DNA of 64,000 bases, from positions 1 to 64,000 of the forward strand of contig NZ_BBIO01000010.1 of the NCBI RefSeq assembly GCF_000739695.1, read 5' to 3'. The notes under the pieces were generated by a model. It had not been told where the DNA came from, did no database searches, and saw nothing but the letters and a program-made list of their open reading frames with translations. A program made the position numbers and the translations under genes. Positions 43,998 through 52,676 of this stretch are shown here, piece by piece; position 1 is the stretch's first letter, and the number at the start of each line of letters is the position of its first letter. The DNA is from Tepidicaulis marinus (lineage in GTDB: Bacteria > Pseudomonadota > Alphaproteobacteria > Parvibaculales > Parvibaculaceae).

Positions 43998-44026
43998 TTG
44001 ACAGGGCAAGACTTCTCCAACATACT
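43998..44026 (+). promoter_or_regulatory. Probable argD promoter
   Basis: -35 TTGACA (43998-44003, full consensus), a 17-base spacer, and -10 CATACT (44021-44026). The predicted start is near 44033, ten bases before the hairpin at 44043. Confidence 0.6.
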
Positions 44027-44042
44027 CTAGCGCTTCTCGGAC

Positions 44043-44065
44043 GCCGCCAGGAAAGGCGGCTTTTT
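44043..44065 (+). terminator. Hairpin with T-run just before argD
   Basis: GCCGCC-AGGAAA-GGCGGC followed by TTTTT ends 25 bases before the argD ATG. It can stop read-through from the ABC permease gene. Because a promoter seems to begin just upstream of it, it could also act as a leader attenuator. Confidence 0.7.
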
Positions 44066-44090
44066 CTATTCTGTTCGGGAGCATCGGGAA

Positions 44091-45302
44091 ATGATTACGC
44101 CAGTCCTGCCAACTTATGCGCGGGTAAATATCGAGTTCGAGAGGGGCGAAGGGCCCTATCTCTTTACGCCTGAAGGGGAAAGATACCTGGACTTCGGTTC
44201 GGGCATCGCCGTGAACCTTCTGGGCCACGCGCATCCGCGCCTTGTCGCCGCTCTTGGCGAGCAGGCGGGCAAGCTCTGGCACACCTCCAATCTTTACCGC
44301 GTGCCGGGCCAGGAGAAACTGGCCGAGCGGCTTGTCGCGGCCACCTTCGCCGACAGCGTTTTTTTCACCAATTCCGGCGCCGAGGCGATGGAATGCGCGA
44401 TCAAGATGGCGCGAAAGTACCATTCTGCGAGCGGCCATCCCGAGCGCTATGAGATCATCACCTTCGAAGGCGCCTTCCACGGCCGCACGCTCGCAACCAT
44501 CGCGGCAGGCGGGCAGAAGAAACATCTGGAAGGGTTCGGGCCCAAGGTCGAAGGCTTCCCGCAAGTGCCGCATGGCGACATGGATGCGCTGAAAGCGGCG
44601 ATCGGCGAGAAGACCGCTGCTGTGCTGCTTGAGCCCGTGCAAGGGGAAGGCGGCATTCGTCCCTTCTCCAACGAGCAGCTGCGCGCCATCCGCAAAATCT
44701 GCGATGAGGCGGGTATCCTCCTGATTTTCGATGAAGTGCAGACCGGCATGGGCCGCACGGGCTGGCTCTTTGCCCATGAACCTTCCGGCGTTACACCCGA
44801 CATTATGGGCGTGGCGAAAGGTATTGGCGGCGGCTTTCCGCTCGGCGCCTGTCTTGCCACCGAGGAAGCGGCCAAGGGCATGACCGCCGGCAGCCACGGC
44901 TCGACCTATGGCGGCAACCCGCTCGCCATGGCCGTCGGCAATGCCGTGCTCGATGTGGTGCTGGAAGAAGGCTTTCTGGAGAAAGTCCGCCAGACCGGCA
45001 TCAAGCTGAAACAGAAACTCGCCATGCTGGCCGACGAGCATCCTTCCATCATCGAAGGGGTGCGCGGGGAAGGGCTGCTGCTCGGCCTCAAATGCAAAGC
45101 GCCGAACGGGGATCTGATCGGGGCGCTTTACGGCGAACATCTTTTGACGGTCGGCGCGGGCGACAATGTCGTGCGCGTCATTCCCCCCCTCATCGTCACC
45201 GATGCCGAGATCGACGAAGCGATCGGCGCCATCGACCGGGCCTGCGCCAAACTGGAGGCGGCAGGTGCAGGTGACACAGACAAAAAGGAGGGCGTGGCAT
45301 GA
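44091..45302 (+). CDS. argD: Acetylornithine aminotransferase
   Basis: A 403-residue class III PLP aminotransferase: [15 protein letters not shown], the cofactor Asp in [18 protein letters not shown] lysine in [15 protein letters not shown], and [20 protein letters not shown]. It converts N-acetylglutamate-5-semialdehyde to N-acetylornithine in arginine synthesis. It overlaps argF by four bases (ATGA, 45299-45302). A terminator-like hairpin precedes its start. Confidence 0.95.
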   Translation: MITPVLPTYARVNIEFERGEGPYLFTPEGERYLDFGSGIAVNLLGHAHPRLVAALGEQAGKLWHTSNLYRVPGQEKLAERLVAATFADSVFFTNSGAEAMECAIKMARKYHSASGHPERYEIITFEGAFHGRTLATIAAGGQKKHLEGFGPKVEGFPQVPHGDMDALKAAIGEKTAAVLLEPVQGEGGIRPFSNEQLRAIRKICDEAGILLIFDEVQTGMGRTGWLFAHEPSGVTPDIMGVAKGIGGGFPLGACLATEEAAKGMTAGSHGSTYGGNPLAMAVGNAVLDVVLEEGFLEKVRQTGIKLKQKLAMLADEHPSIIEGVRGEGLLLGLKCKAPNGDLIGALYGEHLLTVGAGDNVVRVIPPLIVTDAEIDEAIGAIDRACAKLEAAGAGDTDKKEGVA

Positions 45303-46264
45303 GCAGTGCGCCCGTTATCGACATGCCGGTAAAAGACACGGCGAGACATTTTCTCGATCTGGATGCCATCGACAAGAAAACCCTGCGCCGGATTTTGGAT
45401 GCCGCCCATGCGCGCAAACGCAAGCGCAAGGGGCTGCCGCACGGCGCGCGCGATGCGGATGCACCGCTCGATGGCAAAATGCTGGCGATGATTTTCGAAA
45501 AGCCCTCGACGCGCACGCGCGTCTCCTTCGATGTGGCCATGCGCCAGCTCGGCGGGGAAAGCATGCTCTTGAACGGCAATGACATGCAGCTCGGCCGGGG
45601 CGAGACGATTGCCGATACCGCCCGCGTGCTCTCGCGCTATGTGGATGCGATCATGATCCGCACCCATGCCCATGAGATGCTGGAAGAGCTGGCCGAATGC
45701 GCGAGCGTGCCGGTGATCAACGGGCTGACCGATCATTCCCACCCCTGCCAGCTCATGGCCGATGTCATGACGTTCGAGGAGCACAAAGGCCCCATTGCCG
45801 GGCATGTGGTGGCCTGGTCCGGGGATGGCAACAATGTCGCAACGACCTGGGTGCAGGCGGCGGTGCAATTCGATTTCGAATTGCGCGTGGCCTGCCCGCC
45901 CGAGCTCGACATTCCCGAACACGTGATCGATTGGGCGCGCAAGGCCGGCGGCAAGGTAAGTGTGACGCGCGATCCTTTTGCCGCGGCGGACGGGGCGGAC
46001 TGCGTCGTTACCGATACCTGGGTGTCCATGGGCGACGATGAAGCGACCGCCGAGCGCCGGCACAATTTGCTGGCGCCTTATCAGGTCAACGAAAAGCTTA
46101 TGGCGGCTGCCGCCAAGGATGCGCTTTTCATGCATTGCCTGCCCGCCCACCGGGGCGAGGAAGCCAGCGAAGGGGTGATCGACGGGCCGCAATCGGTGGT
46201 GTTCGATGTGGCCGAGAACCGGCTTCACGCGCAAAAGGGCGTGCTGGCCTGGTGCCTCGCTTAA
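45299..46264 (+). CDS. argF: Ornithine carbamoyltransferase
   Basis: 321 residues: carbamoyl-phosphate loop [21 protein letters not shown], ornithine-side [11 protein letters not shown] and [10 protein letters not shown]. It makes citrulline from ornithine and carbamoyl phosphate. It is translationally coupled to argD and followed by hslO 26 bases later. Confidence 0.97.
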   Translation: MSSAPVIDMPVKDTARHFLDLDAIDKKTLRRILDAAHARKRKRKGLPHGARDADAPLDGKMLAMIFEKPSTRTRVSFDVAMRQLGGESMLLNGNDMQLGRGETIADTARVLSRYVDAIMIRTHAHEMLEELAECASVPVINGLTDHSHPCQLMADVMTFEEHKGPIAGHVVAWSGDGNNVATTWVQAAVQFDFELRVACPPELDIPEHVIDWARKAGGKVSVTRDPFAAADGADCVVTDTWVSMGDDEATAERRHNLLAPYQVNEKLMAAAAKDALFMHCLPAHRGEEASEGVIDGPQSVVFDVAENRLHAQKGVLAWCLA

Positions 46265-46290
46265 ATCTCAACTAAGGGACGAGAGTTTAC

Positions 46291-47256
46291 GTGTCCTATA
46301 TCGGTGACGATCTTATTACGCCCTTCCAGATCGAGGGTATGAGCGTGCGCGGGCGTGTGGCGCGCCTCGGCCCGCTCGTCAATGAAGTGCTGACCCGCCA
46401 CAATTACAAAGAACCTGTCTCGGTTCTGCTGGGCGAGGCGCTGACGCTCGCGGCGCTTCTCGGCAGCGCGCTGAAATTCGACGGGCGGCTGACCTTGCAA
46501 ACCAAGGGCGACGGGCCCGTCTCCATGCTGGTGGCCGATTATGAAGCGCCGGGCAGACTGCGCGGCTATGCCCATACGGATGAAGAGGCGCTTGAGGCGG
46601 CGATTGCGGACGGGCGCGTGACGAGCGCGGACCTGGTGGGCAGCGGCTATCTTGCCATGACCATCGATCAGGGCCCGGACATGGAGCGTTATCAGGGCAT
46701 TGTCGAGCTCGACCCGCGCGGCCTTGCCGAATGCGCGCACGCTTACTTCGCTCAGTCCGAACAGATCGCCACCTCGATCCGGCTTGCCGTCGCCCCGCTT
46801 TTCGACCGGGACGCGGAAGGCCACGGCCAGACCGAATGGCGCGCCGGGGCGATCATGATCCAGCATCTGGCCCGCGACGGCGGCTTGACCGGTCATAAGG
46901 AAGACGAAGAAGAAGCGCAGCCGCTCACCCAGGAAGAAAAAGACTGGGAACACGCCGCCGTGCTGCTCGACACGGTCGAGGATCATGAATTGCTGGACCC
47001 GCAGGTAACCCCCGACCGCCTGCTCTTCCGGCTCTATCATGAGGACGGGGTCAGGGTTTATCCGCCTCATGAGGTGGCTTTTGGCTGCCGCTGCTCGGCC
47101 GAGCGCATGGAAGAAGTGCTCACACGTTTCGATGACGCCGATATTGACGAGATGACGGTGGATGGGGCGATCGAAACGCGTTGCGAGTTCTGCGCGCAAG
47201 TTTATCATTTCGATCCGGAAGCGCTGAAGAGAGCGGGGAAGGAAAAAACCGAATGA
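46291..47256 (+). CDS. hslO: Redox-regulated chaperone Hsp33
   Basis: 321 residues. The N-terminal chaperone domain is followed by the zinc-binding C-terminal CRC...CEFC (about residues 268 to 305; FGCRCSAERMEEVL and RCEFCAQVYHF). Oxidative stress releases the zinc and activates the holdase. It overlaps the downstream lipoprotein gene by ATGA (47253-47256). Confidence 0.95.
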   Translation: MSYIGDDLITPFQIEGMSVRGRVARLGPLVNEVLTRHNYKEPVSVLLGEALTLAALLGSALKFDGRLTLQTKGDGPVSMLVADYEAPGRLRGYAHTDEEALEAAIADGRVTSADLVGSGYLAMTIDQGPDMERYQGIVELDPRGLAECAHAYFAQSEQIATSIRLAVAPLFDRDAEGHGQTEWRAGAIMIQHLARDGGLTGHKEDEEEAQPLTQEEKDWEHAAVLLDTVEDHELLDPQVTPDRLLFRLYHEDGVRVYPPHEVAFGCRCSAERMEEVLTRFDDADIDEMTVDGAIETRCEFCAQVYHFDPEALKRAGKEKTE

Positions 47257-47846
47257 CACTGTGCCGGAAAGTCGCGGTTTTGGTTTTGGCAAGCGCGGGC
47301 ATCGCCCTTGCCGGCTGCACCAGTGCGCCGCCGCCGGCCAGTCCCGTGGACATAACCTATCAGCACCGCACGCCCATTACCTTGAACGTCGCCGCCATCG
47401 ATGTGGTGGACCGCTCGGGTTCAGGCTCGGGCGCAAACCGGCTCGAACAATTGCACCGGCAAAACCCGGCAAGCCTCGCGCGCCGCTGGGCAGAGGAACG
47501 CCTGCGCGCCGGCGGTACGGGCGGCCAGGCAACGCTCATTATCGATGAGGCGTCCGTGCGCGAAGAGCGCCTGGAAGTGACGGCGGGCTTTACCGATCTT
47601 TTCAAGGATGAAGTGGACACGCGTCTTCATGCGGTGCTGGCCGCGCGGCTTGAATACCAATTGCCGGGACAGGGCTCCGGCGCGGTGGACGTGAAAGTGG
47701 AGGCGCGCCGGGACGTGCTGGAAAGCGCCTCGCTCAATGAGCGCGACATCGCCTATTTCCAGCTCATGGAACGGGTGGCAAGCGAGCTCGACAATAGGCT
47801 GACGCCGGATGTCGAAAGCACGTTTGCTCCCATTATTCTGCGTTAG
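47253..47846 (+). CDS. Lipoprotein, unknown function
   Basis: 197 residues with a signal peptide and lipobox LAGC at about residue 22, then a soluble domain (LEQLHRQNPASLARRWAEERL and DEVDTRLHAVLAARLEYQLPG). Probably anchored to the inner face of the outer membrane. ATG 47253 is the start as it overlaps the hslO stop; an upstream ATG has no support. I do not recognise the family; it is common beside hslO in related genomes only as far as this window shows, that is one case. Confidence 0.75.
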   Translation: MTLCRKVAVLVLASAGIALAGCTSAPPPASPVDITYQHRTPITLNVAAIDVVDRSGSGSGANRLEQLHRQNPASLARRWAEERLRAGGTGGQATLIIDEASVREERLEVTAGFTDLFKDEVDTRLHAVLAARLEYQLPGQGSGAVDVKVEARRDVLESASLNERDIAYFQLMERVASELDNRLTPDVESTFAPIILR

Positions 47847-47854
47847 ATTTCCCG

Positions 47855-49018
47855 TCAGCTTGCCAGATGCGCCGCGAGCCGCGCGAAAAAGCGCTCGCAG
47901 GCGGCGACTTGCGCAAGCTCGATAAACTCATCCGTCTTATGCGCCTGCTGAATGCTGCCCGGCCCGCAAATGACGGTGGGAATATCCGCCATCTGAAAAA
48001 GCCCCGCTTCCGTGCCGTAGGAGACTGCCTCGGTTTCGTTGCGCCCGGCAAGCTGCAGCACCAGCGCCTCGCCCGGTGCGCCTTCTTGCGGTTTGAGCGG
48101 GGGTACGAAGGCGCGGGCCGCCGTTTCGATGGCGGCGCCGGGAAAGACGGCGCGCATGCGCGGCAGAAGTTTTTCCTCGGCAAAGGCTTTGAAGCGGGTT
48201 GGAATTTCCTCTGGGTCCTGGTCGGGCAGGGCGCGGAACTCCCAGCGAAAATCGCAGTGGCGCGGAATGATATTGACCGCTGTGCCGCCTTCGATCGTGC
48301 CGATCTGCATGCTCGTATAAGGCGGATCGAAACGGCCCGACGCATCGCCCTTGGCCTGCATTTCCGCGCCGATCCGGGCGAGAAAGCCGATCAGCTCGGC
48401 GGCATAGACGATGGCGTTGACGCCTTTATCCATGGCGCTTGAATGCGCCTCAAGGCCCGTCACCTTGGTGTGAAAAGCATGGATGCTCTTATGCGCGTTC
48501 ACGACTTTCATGTCCGAGGGTTCGCCGACGATGACGATTTCGGGCCGGGGCAGGGCGCGGATGATTTCGTCGATCATGGAGCGCACGCCGAGGCAGCCCA
48601 CTTCCTCGTCATAGGAAAGCGCGAAATAGAGCGGCACTTTAAGCCCGCGTTCCAGGAACTGCGGCACGAAGGCAAGCGCGATGGCGATGAAGGATTTCAT
48701 GTCGCTGGTGCCGCGCCCGTAAAGGCGGCCGTCTTTTTCGGTGACGGTGAAAGGATCGCTCGACCAGTCTTGTCCATCGACCGGCACGACGTCCGTGTGG
48801 CCGGAGAGCACGATCCCGCCTTCCTTTTCCGCCGGGCCAAGGGCTGCAAAGAGATTTGCCTTGGTGCCGTCTTCGCTCATCACCCGGCGGGAGGGAATGC
48901 CCCAGCCGGAAAGATAATCCTCGACGAATTCGATGAGCGCCAGGTTGGAATGACGGCTGACCGTGTCGAACGAGATCAGCTTGTCTATCATTTGGCGCGG
49001 GGTGAAATGCTGCGGCAT
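47855..49018 (-). CDS. argE: Acetylornithine deacetylase
   Basis: 387 residues, M20 zinc peptidase family: metal ligands in LSGHTDVVPV, GRGTSDMKSFIA and ALSYDEEVGCLG. It removes the acetyl group from N-acetylornithine, using the product of argD. AAGGAG lies 6 bases before ATG 49018; an earlier ATG is less well placed. It is convergent with the lipoprotein gene and lies downstream of trkH. Confidence 0.93.
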   Translation of the reverse strand: MPQHFTPRQMIDKLISFDTVSRHSNLALIEFVEDYLSGWGIPSRRVMSEDGTKANLFAALGPAEKEGGIVLSGHTDVVPVDGQDWSSDPFTVTEKDGRLYGRGTSDMKSFIAIALAFVPQFLERGLKVPLYFALSYDEEVGCLGVRSMIDEIIRALPRPEIVIVGEPSDMKVVNAHKSIHAFHTKVTGLEAHSSAMDKGVNAIVYAAELIGFLARIGAEMQAKGDASGRFDPPYTSMQIGTIEGGTAVNIIPRHCDFRWEFRALPDQDPEEIPTRFKAFAEEKLLPRMRAVFPGAAIETAARAFVPPLKPQEGAPGEALVLQLAGRNETEAVSYGTEAGLFQMADIPTVICGPGSIQQAHKTDEFIELAQVAACERFFARLAAHLAS

Positions 49019-49084
49019 GGGCGGCTCCTTTGCGCGCATCCTAGCGGGCCGGATGGCGGGCGCAAGAACCAGTTTCAGGCCTGC

Positions 49085-50536
49085 CTAGCTGCGCCAGAAA
49101 GAGGGCATGAAAATCACCAGCACGGTAAAGACTTCCAGCCGCCCCATCAGCATGGAAAGGGAAAGCAGCCATTTGGCCGCATCGGGCAGCGTGGAGAAAT
49201 TGCCCGCCGGGCCGATAATCTCGCCAAGGCCGGGGCCGACATTGGCCATGGTCGTGGCGGCCGCCGAAATCGAGGTCAGCACGTCGAGGCCCATCAGATT
49301 GAGCAGCACGGCGATCACGGAAAAGCAAAGCATGAAAAGAAACATGAAGCTCATCACTGAGGCGATGACACCGTCGCCGATGGGATTGCCGTTATAACGC
49401 GGTACGAAAACCCCGTTCGGATGCACCATGCGGCGCATTTCGGTAAAGAGCGAGGCGAAGACGATTTGGAAGCGGAAAATCTTCATGCCGCAAGAGGTGG
49501 AGCCTGAGCAGCCGCCGATAAACATGATGACGAAGAAGATTGCGACCGCGAGCGGGCCCCATTCGGAAAAATTATGGGTGGCATAGCCGGTGCCGGTGAG
49601 AATGGAGATCGAATTGAAAAGCGCGTAGCGGAACTGGTCGGGCAGCGCCCCATTGATGCCTTGGAGCATCTGATAGGCGGTGAGGATAATGGCGAGAGTG
49701 GCCACGACATAAAAGAACATATGCACTTGCGCATCGCGCAGCAGTGGGCGCGCATCGCCGCGCAGTGCCCTGAGATAAAGTGCGAAAGGCAGGGAGCCGA
49801 CGATCATGGCGGCGACTATGGTGTAGTCGACCGCGGCGCTTTCGAAATGCCCCACAGAGGCGTCCTTTGTCGAAAAACCGCCGGTGGCGATGGAAGTCAT
49901 GGAATGATTGACCGCGTCGAAACCATTGAGCCCGGCAAGCCAGAGAAAGAAGGCAAAGACGGCGGTAGCTGCGAGATAAAAGCTCGTCAGCGAGCCGGCA
50001 AGCTGGGCGGCGCTGGGCAGCACTTTTTCCGCCGTATCGAAGGCTTCGACCTTGAACATCTGCATGCCGCCAATTTGCAGGATGGGCAGGAGCGCGATGG
50101 CCATGACCACAATGCCGAGCCCGCCCAGCCATTGCAGCAGAGAGCGCCAAAGAAGAAAGCCGGGCGGCGCGGTGTCGAGCCCCACCACCACCGTCGCCCC
50201 CGTTGTCGTCAGGCCCGACATAGCCTCGAAAAAAGCGTCGGTATAGCTCAAGGACAGTTCGGAAAAAGCGAAGGGCAGCGCGCCGAAACCGGGAAGAAAG
50301 ACCCAGATGAAGGTGACGAGCAGAAAGGCTTCCTTGAGGGTGAGATCGCTCGCATGGCCCCAGGTCATGAGCGTCATGCTGCCGCCGGTGAAAAGGGTGA
50401 GCGTGGCGGCAAGGGCGAAGACCTGCCAGTCGGGATTGCCGGCGCCTGCATCGATGGCCGCCGGGATCAGCATGGCGCTGCCCAGCGTGGTCAGCAAAAT
50501 GCCCGTGACGAGAATGATGGGTCTGAAGTCGATCAT
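49085..50536 (-). CDS. trkH: Potassium uptake protein TrkH
   Basis: 483 residues with eight to ten helices and the four K+-filter loops: SGLTTTGATVV, SIATGGFSTKD, TGTGYATHNFSEW and GGCSGSTSCGMKIFRF, the typical set of TrkH/KtrB. It imports K+ with TrkA regulation. No trkA gene is in the window. ATG 50536 (AAGG upstream) is chosen over an in-frame extension to 50605. Confidence 0.95.
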   Translation of the reverse strand: MIDFRPIILVTGILLTTLGSAMLIPAAIDAGAGNPDWQVFALAATLTLFTGGSMTLMTWGHASDLTLKEAFLLVTFIWVFLPGFGALPFAFSELSLSYTDAFFEAMSGLTTTGATVVVGLDTAPPGFLLWRSLLQWLGGLGIVVMAIALLPILQIGGMQMFKVEAFDTAEKVLPSAAQLAGSLTSFYLAATAVFAFFLWLAGLNGFDAVNHSMTSIATGGFSTKDASVGHFESAAVDYTIVAAMIVGSLPFALYLRALRGDARPLLRDAQVHMFFYVVATLAIILTAYQMLQGINGALPDQFRYALFNSISILTGTGYATHNFSEWGPLAVAIFFVIMFIGGCSGSTSCGMKIFRFQIVFASLFTEMRRMVHPNGVFVPRYNGNPIGDGVIASVMSFMFLFMLCFSVIAVLLNLMGLDVLTSISAAATTMANVGPGLGEIIGPAGNFSTLPDAAKWLLSLSMLMGRLEVFTVLVIFMPSFWRS

Positions 50537-50642
50537 AACGCCTTGGGTCTGACCTCTTAAGCTAGCTGGGGGCCAACCGCTGAGAGAAGGTGGGGCCTTC
50601 TCCAAAAAAGGTGCAGACCTTGGGAGCGCGGGGCGCTTCCGC

Positions 50643-51035
50643 TCAGTTCACGAGCCGGACTGCGTGAGGACAGTCGAGCGAGAAGGCGGGAATGTCAACC
50701 TCGAAGCTGTCGCCCCCGTCCAGCGCCATTTCGTAATTGCCGAGCATGATGCCCGACGGCGTGGTGAGCGGGGTGCCGCTTGTATATTGAAAGGATTCAC
50801 CGGGCGGAATGACGGGCTGCTCGCCCACCACACCTTCGCCGTGCACTTCATGCGTATAGCCGCGCTGATCGGTGATCTGCCAGTGGCGGCTTTTCAGCTG
50901 CACGGGCTCCGCGCCTTCGTTGCGGATGACGACCGTATAGGCCCAGACATAATAGTCCTCATCCGGGTCCGACTGATCGTCCAGATAATGCGGTTCAACC
51001 TCGACCCTGATGGCGCGGGTGGTGGCAGAGAACAT
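50643..51035 (-). CDS. apaG: ApaG protein
   Basis: 130 residues of the ApaG fold: RVEVEPHYLDDQSDPDEDYYVWAYTVVIRNEG, QITDQRGYTHEVHGEGVVGEQPVIPPGESFQYTSG, LGNYEMALDGGDSFEVDIPAFSL. ApaG is linked to Co2+/Mg2+ tolerance and phosphate handling, but its precise chemistry is unsettled. ATG 51035 gives the usual family length of about 125-130. It stands alone between trkH and metZ. Confidence 0.93.
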   Translation of the reverse strand: MFSATTRAIRVEVEPHYLDDQSDPDEDYYVWAYTVVIRNEGAEPVQLKSRHWQITDQRGYTHEVHGEGVVGEQPVIPPGESFQYTSGTPLTTPSGIMLGNYEMALDGGDSFEVDIPAFSLDCPHAVRLVN

Positions 51036-51215
51036 GGCCCAATCCCATTGGCAGCTATGGAGCCCTGGACGCATCCGCCAAGGCCGATACGTACAGTTTA
51101 TGAAAATGCCCCTAATTCCAGGTTACCGGGCAGCTAGGAAAGCTGTCCGCCCTTGGTCCCGATTCGCAGTACCAATCTAGCGGGCAGGGCGGGCGGAAAT
51201 ATGGCTTTCCAGCGC

Positions 51216-52445
51216 TTAAACGGCGGCGAGCGCCCGGTCCAGGTCTTCTATCAGGTCTTGGGAATCCTCCAAGCCGACAGAAAGCCGCAGCAGACCCGCA
51301 CTGATCCCCAGCTCCGCCCGCGCTTCCTCGGAAAGGCGCTGATGGGTGGTGGTGGCCGGATGAGTGATGAGGCTTTTGGCATCGCCCAGATTGTTGGAAA
51401 TCAGGATGATTTGAAGCGCATTGGCAAGGCGGAAGGCCGCTTCCTTGCCGCCTTTCACCTCGAGCGCGACAATATTGCCGCCCGCCGCCATCTGCCGGCG
51501 CGCAAGGGCGGCCTGCGGGTGGCTGTCGAGGGTGGGATAGAGCGTCTTTTGCACTTTGGGATGGGCGTCGAGAAAGCGGGCGACCGCCTCCCCGTTTGCC
51601 GCGTGGGCGCTGACGCGCAAGTCCAGCGTTTCCAGGCTTTTCAGCATGACCCAGGCATTGAAGGGACTGAGTGCCGGGCCCGTCTGGCGCAGGAAATTGC
51701 CCAAATGCTCGGCGATGAACTCCTCATCGGCGAGCACAATACCGCCGAGGCAGCGCCCCTGCCCATCGATATGTTTGGTGGCCGAATAGACGGTGATATC
51801 GGCGCCGAATTCGAAGGGCCGCTGCAGCACGGGCGTGGCGAAAACATTGTCCACCACCAGTCGCGCGCCCGCCTCATGGGCAATGTCGGCGACGGCCTGA
51901 AGATCGATGATTTCCAGCGTCGGGTTGGACGGCGTTTCGAGGAAAAAGACTTTCGTGTTGGGCTGCACCGCCGCCTTCCATTGCGCCAGATCCGTGCCCT
52001 CGATCAGCGTCGAGGTGATACCGAAGCGCGGCAGAAGATCTTCCACGATATAGCGGCAGGAGCCGAACAGCGCCTTGGCGGCCACCACATGGTCGCCCGC
52101 CGAAAGCTGGCAGAGCATGGCCGCCGTCACCGCCGCCATGCCCGTTGCCGTGGCGCGTGCATCGATGGTCCGTCCCCCGGGCGCGCCTTCGAGCGCGATC
52201 ATCCGTTCTTCGAACATCCGCACGGTCGGGTTGGCGAAGCGCGAGTAGATGAAGCCCGGCTCTTCGCCCTTGAAGCGGGCTTCGGCGTCTTCCGCGCTGT
52301 CATAGACATAGCCGGAGGTCAGGAACATCGCCTCGCCGGTCTCCCCGAAGGGGCTGCGGGCGGTGCCGCCATGCACCGCCTTGGTGCGGGGGCGCCAGTT
52401 CTGAGAGGGAGTTTTGGGGGTGCCGCTGCCTTGTTTCGCGCTCAT
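51216..52445 (-). CDS. metZ: O-succinylhomoserine sulfhydrylase
   Basis: 409 residues, Cys/Met-metabolism PLP family: SRFANPTVRMFEERMIALEG, PLP lysine in YSATKHIDGQGRCLGG, and the C-terminal RLSVGLEDSQDLIEDLDRAL. It combines O-succinylhomoserine and sulfide to homocysteine, the last but one step of methionine synthesis. ATG 52445 is the usual start. The frame stays open to ATG 52493 directly after GGAGG, but that codon lies in the terminator. A SAM-II riboswitch precedes it. Confidence 0.95.
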   Translation of the reverse strand: MSAKQGSGTPKTPSQNWRPRTKAVHGGTARSPFGETGEAMFLTSGYVYDSAEDAEARFKGEEPGFIYSRFANPTVRMFEERMIALEGAPGGRTIDARATATGMAAVTAAMLCQLSAGDHVVAAKALFGSCRYIVEDLLPRFGITSTLIEGTDLAQWKAAVQPNTKVFFLETPSNPTLEIIDLQAVADIAHEAGARLVVDNVFATPVLQRPFEFGADITVYSATKHIDGQGRCLGGIVLADEEFIAEHLGNFLRQTGPALSPFNAWVMLKSLETLDLRVSAHAANGEAVARFLDAHPKVQKTLYPTLDSHPQAALARRQMAAGGNIVALEVKGGKEAAFRLANALQIILISNNLGDAKSLITHPATTTHQRLSEEARAELGISAGLLRLSVGLEDSQDLIEDLDRALAAV

Positions 52446-52462
52446 CGGACGATGCCTCAAAT

Positions 52463-52487
52463 AAAAAACCCCGACCTTTGGCCGGGG
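52463..52487 (-). terminator. Terminator inside the metZ leader
   Basis: Minus strand CCCCGGCC-AAA-GGTCGGGG followed by TTTTTT. It lies between the SAM-II aptamer and metZ and is the likely expression platform of the riboswitch. Confidence 0.85.
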
Positions 52488-52496
52488 ATGCATCCT

Positions 52497-52557
52497 CCGA
52501 CCTTTTTAGCGGTTTCTTTAACGTGGCCGCAAGCCGGTCGGCTCAAATCACCACGGG
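52497..52557 (-). ncRNA. SAM-II riboswitch upstream of metZ
   Basis: On the minus strand, CCCGTGGTGATTTG and GCCGACCGG lead to CTTGCGGCCACGTTAAAG, then AACCGCTAAAAAGGTCGG. This matches the SAM-II layout: CGTGG pairs with CCACG, the conserved GTGATTTG and CTAAAAAGG flank the pseudoknot, and GACC of the loop pairs with GGTC after the A-run. SAM-II aptamers are found before methionine genes in Alphaproteobacteria. The ligand is inferred from the motif. Confidence 0.85.
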
Positions 52558-52676
52558 AATGGCAAGGTTGATACGCTTTTTGGCCCCCCGCGTCAAGAAA
52601 AGAGGCCGTGAGGGCGCGCGGAGCGGGGGTGGCGGTTTTGCTTGGAGCCGCCCTCTTGCCCTTTTATAAGGGGGGC

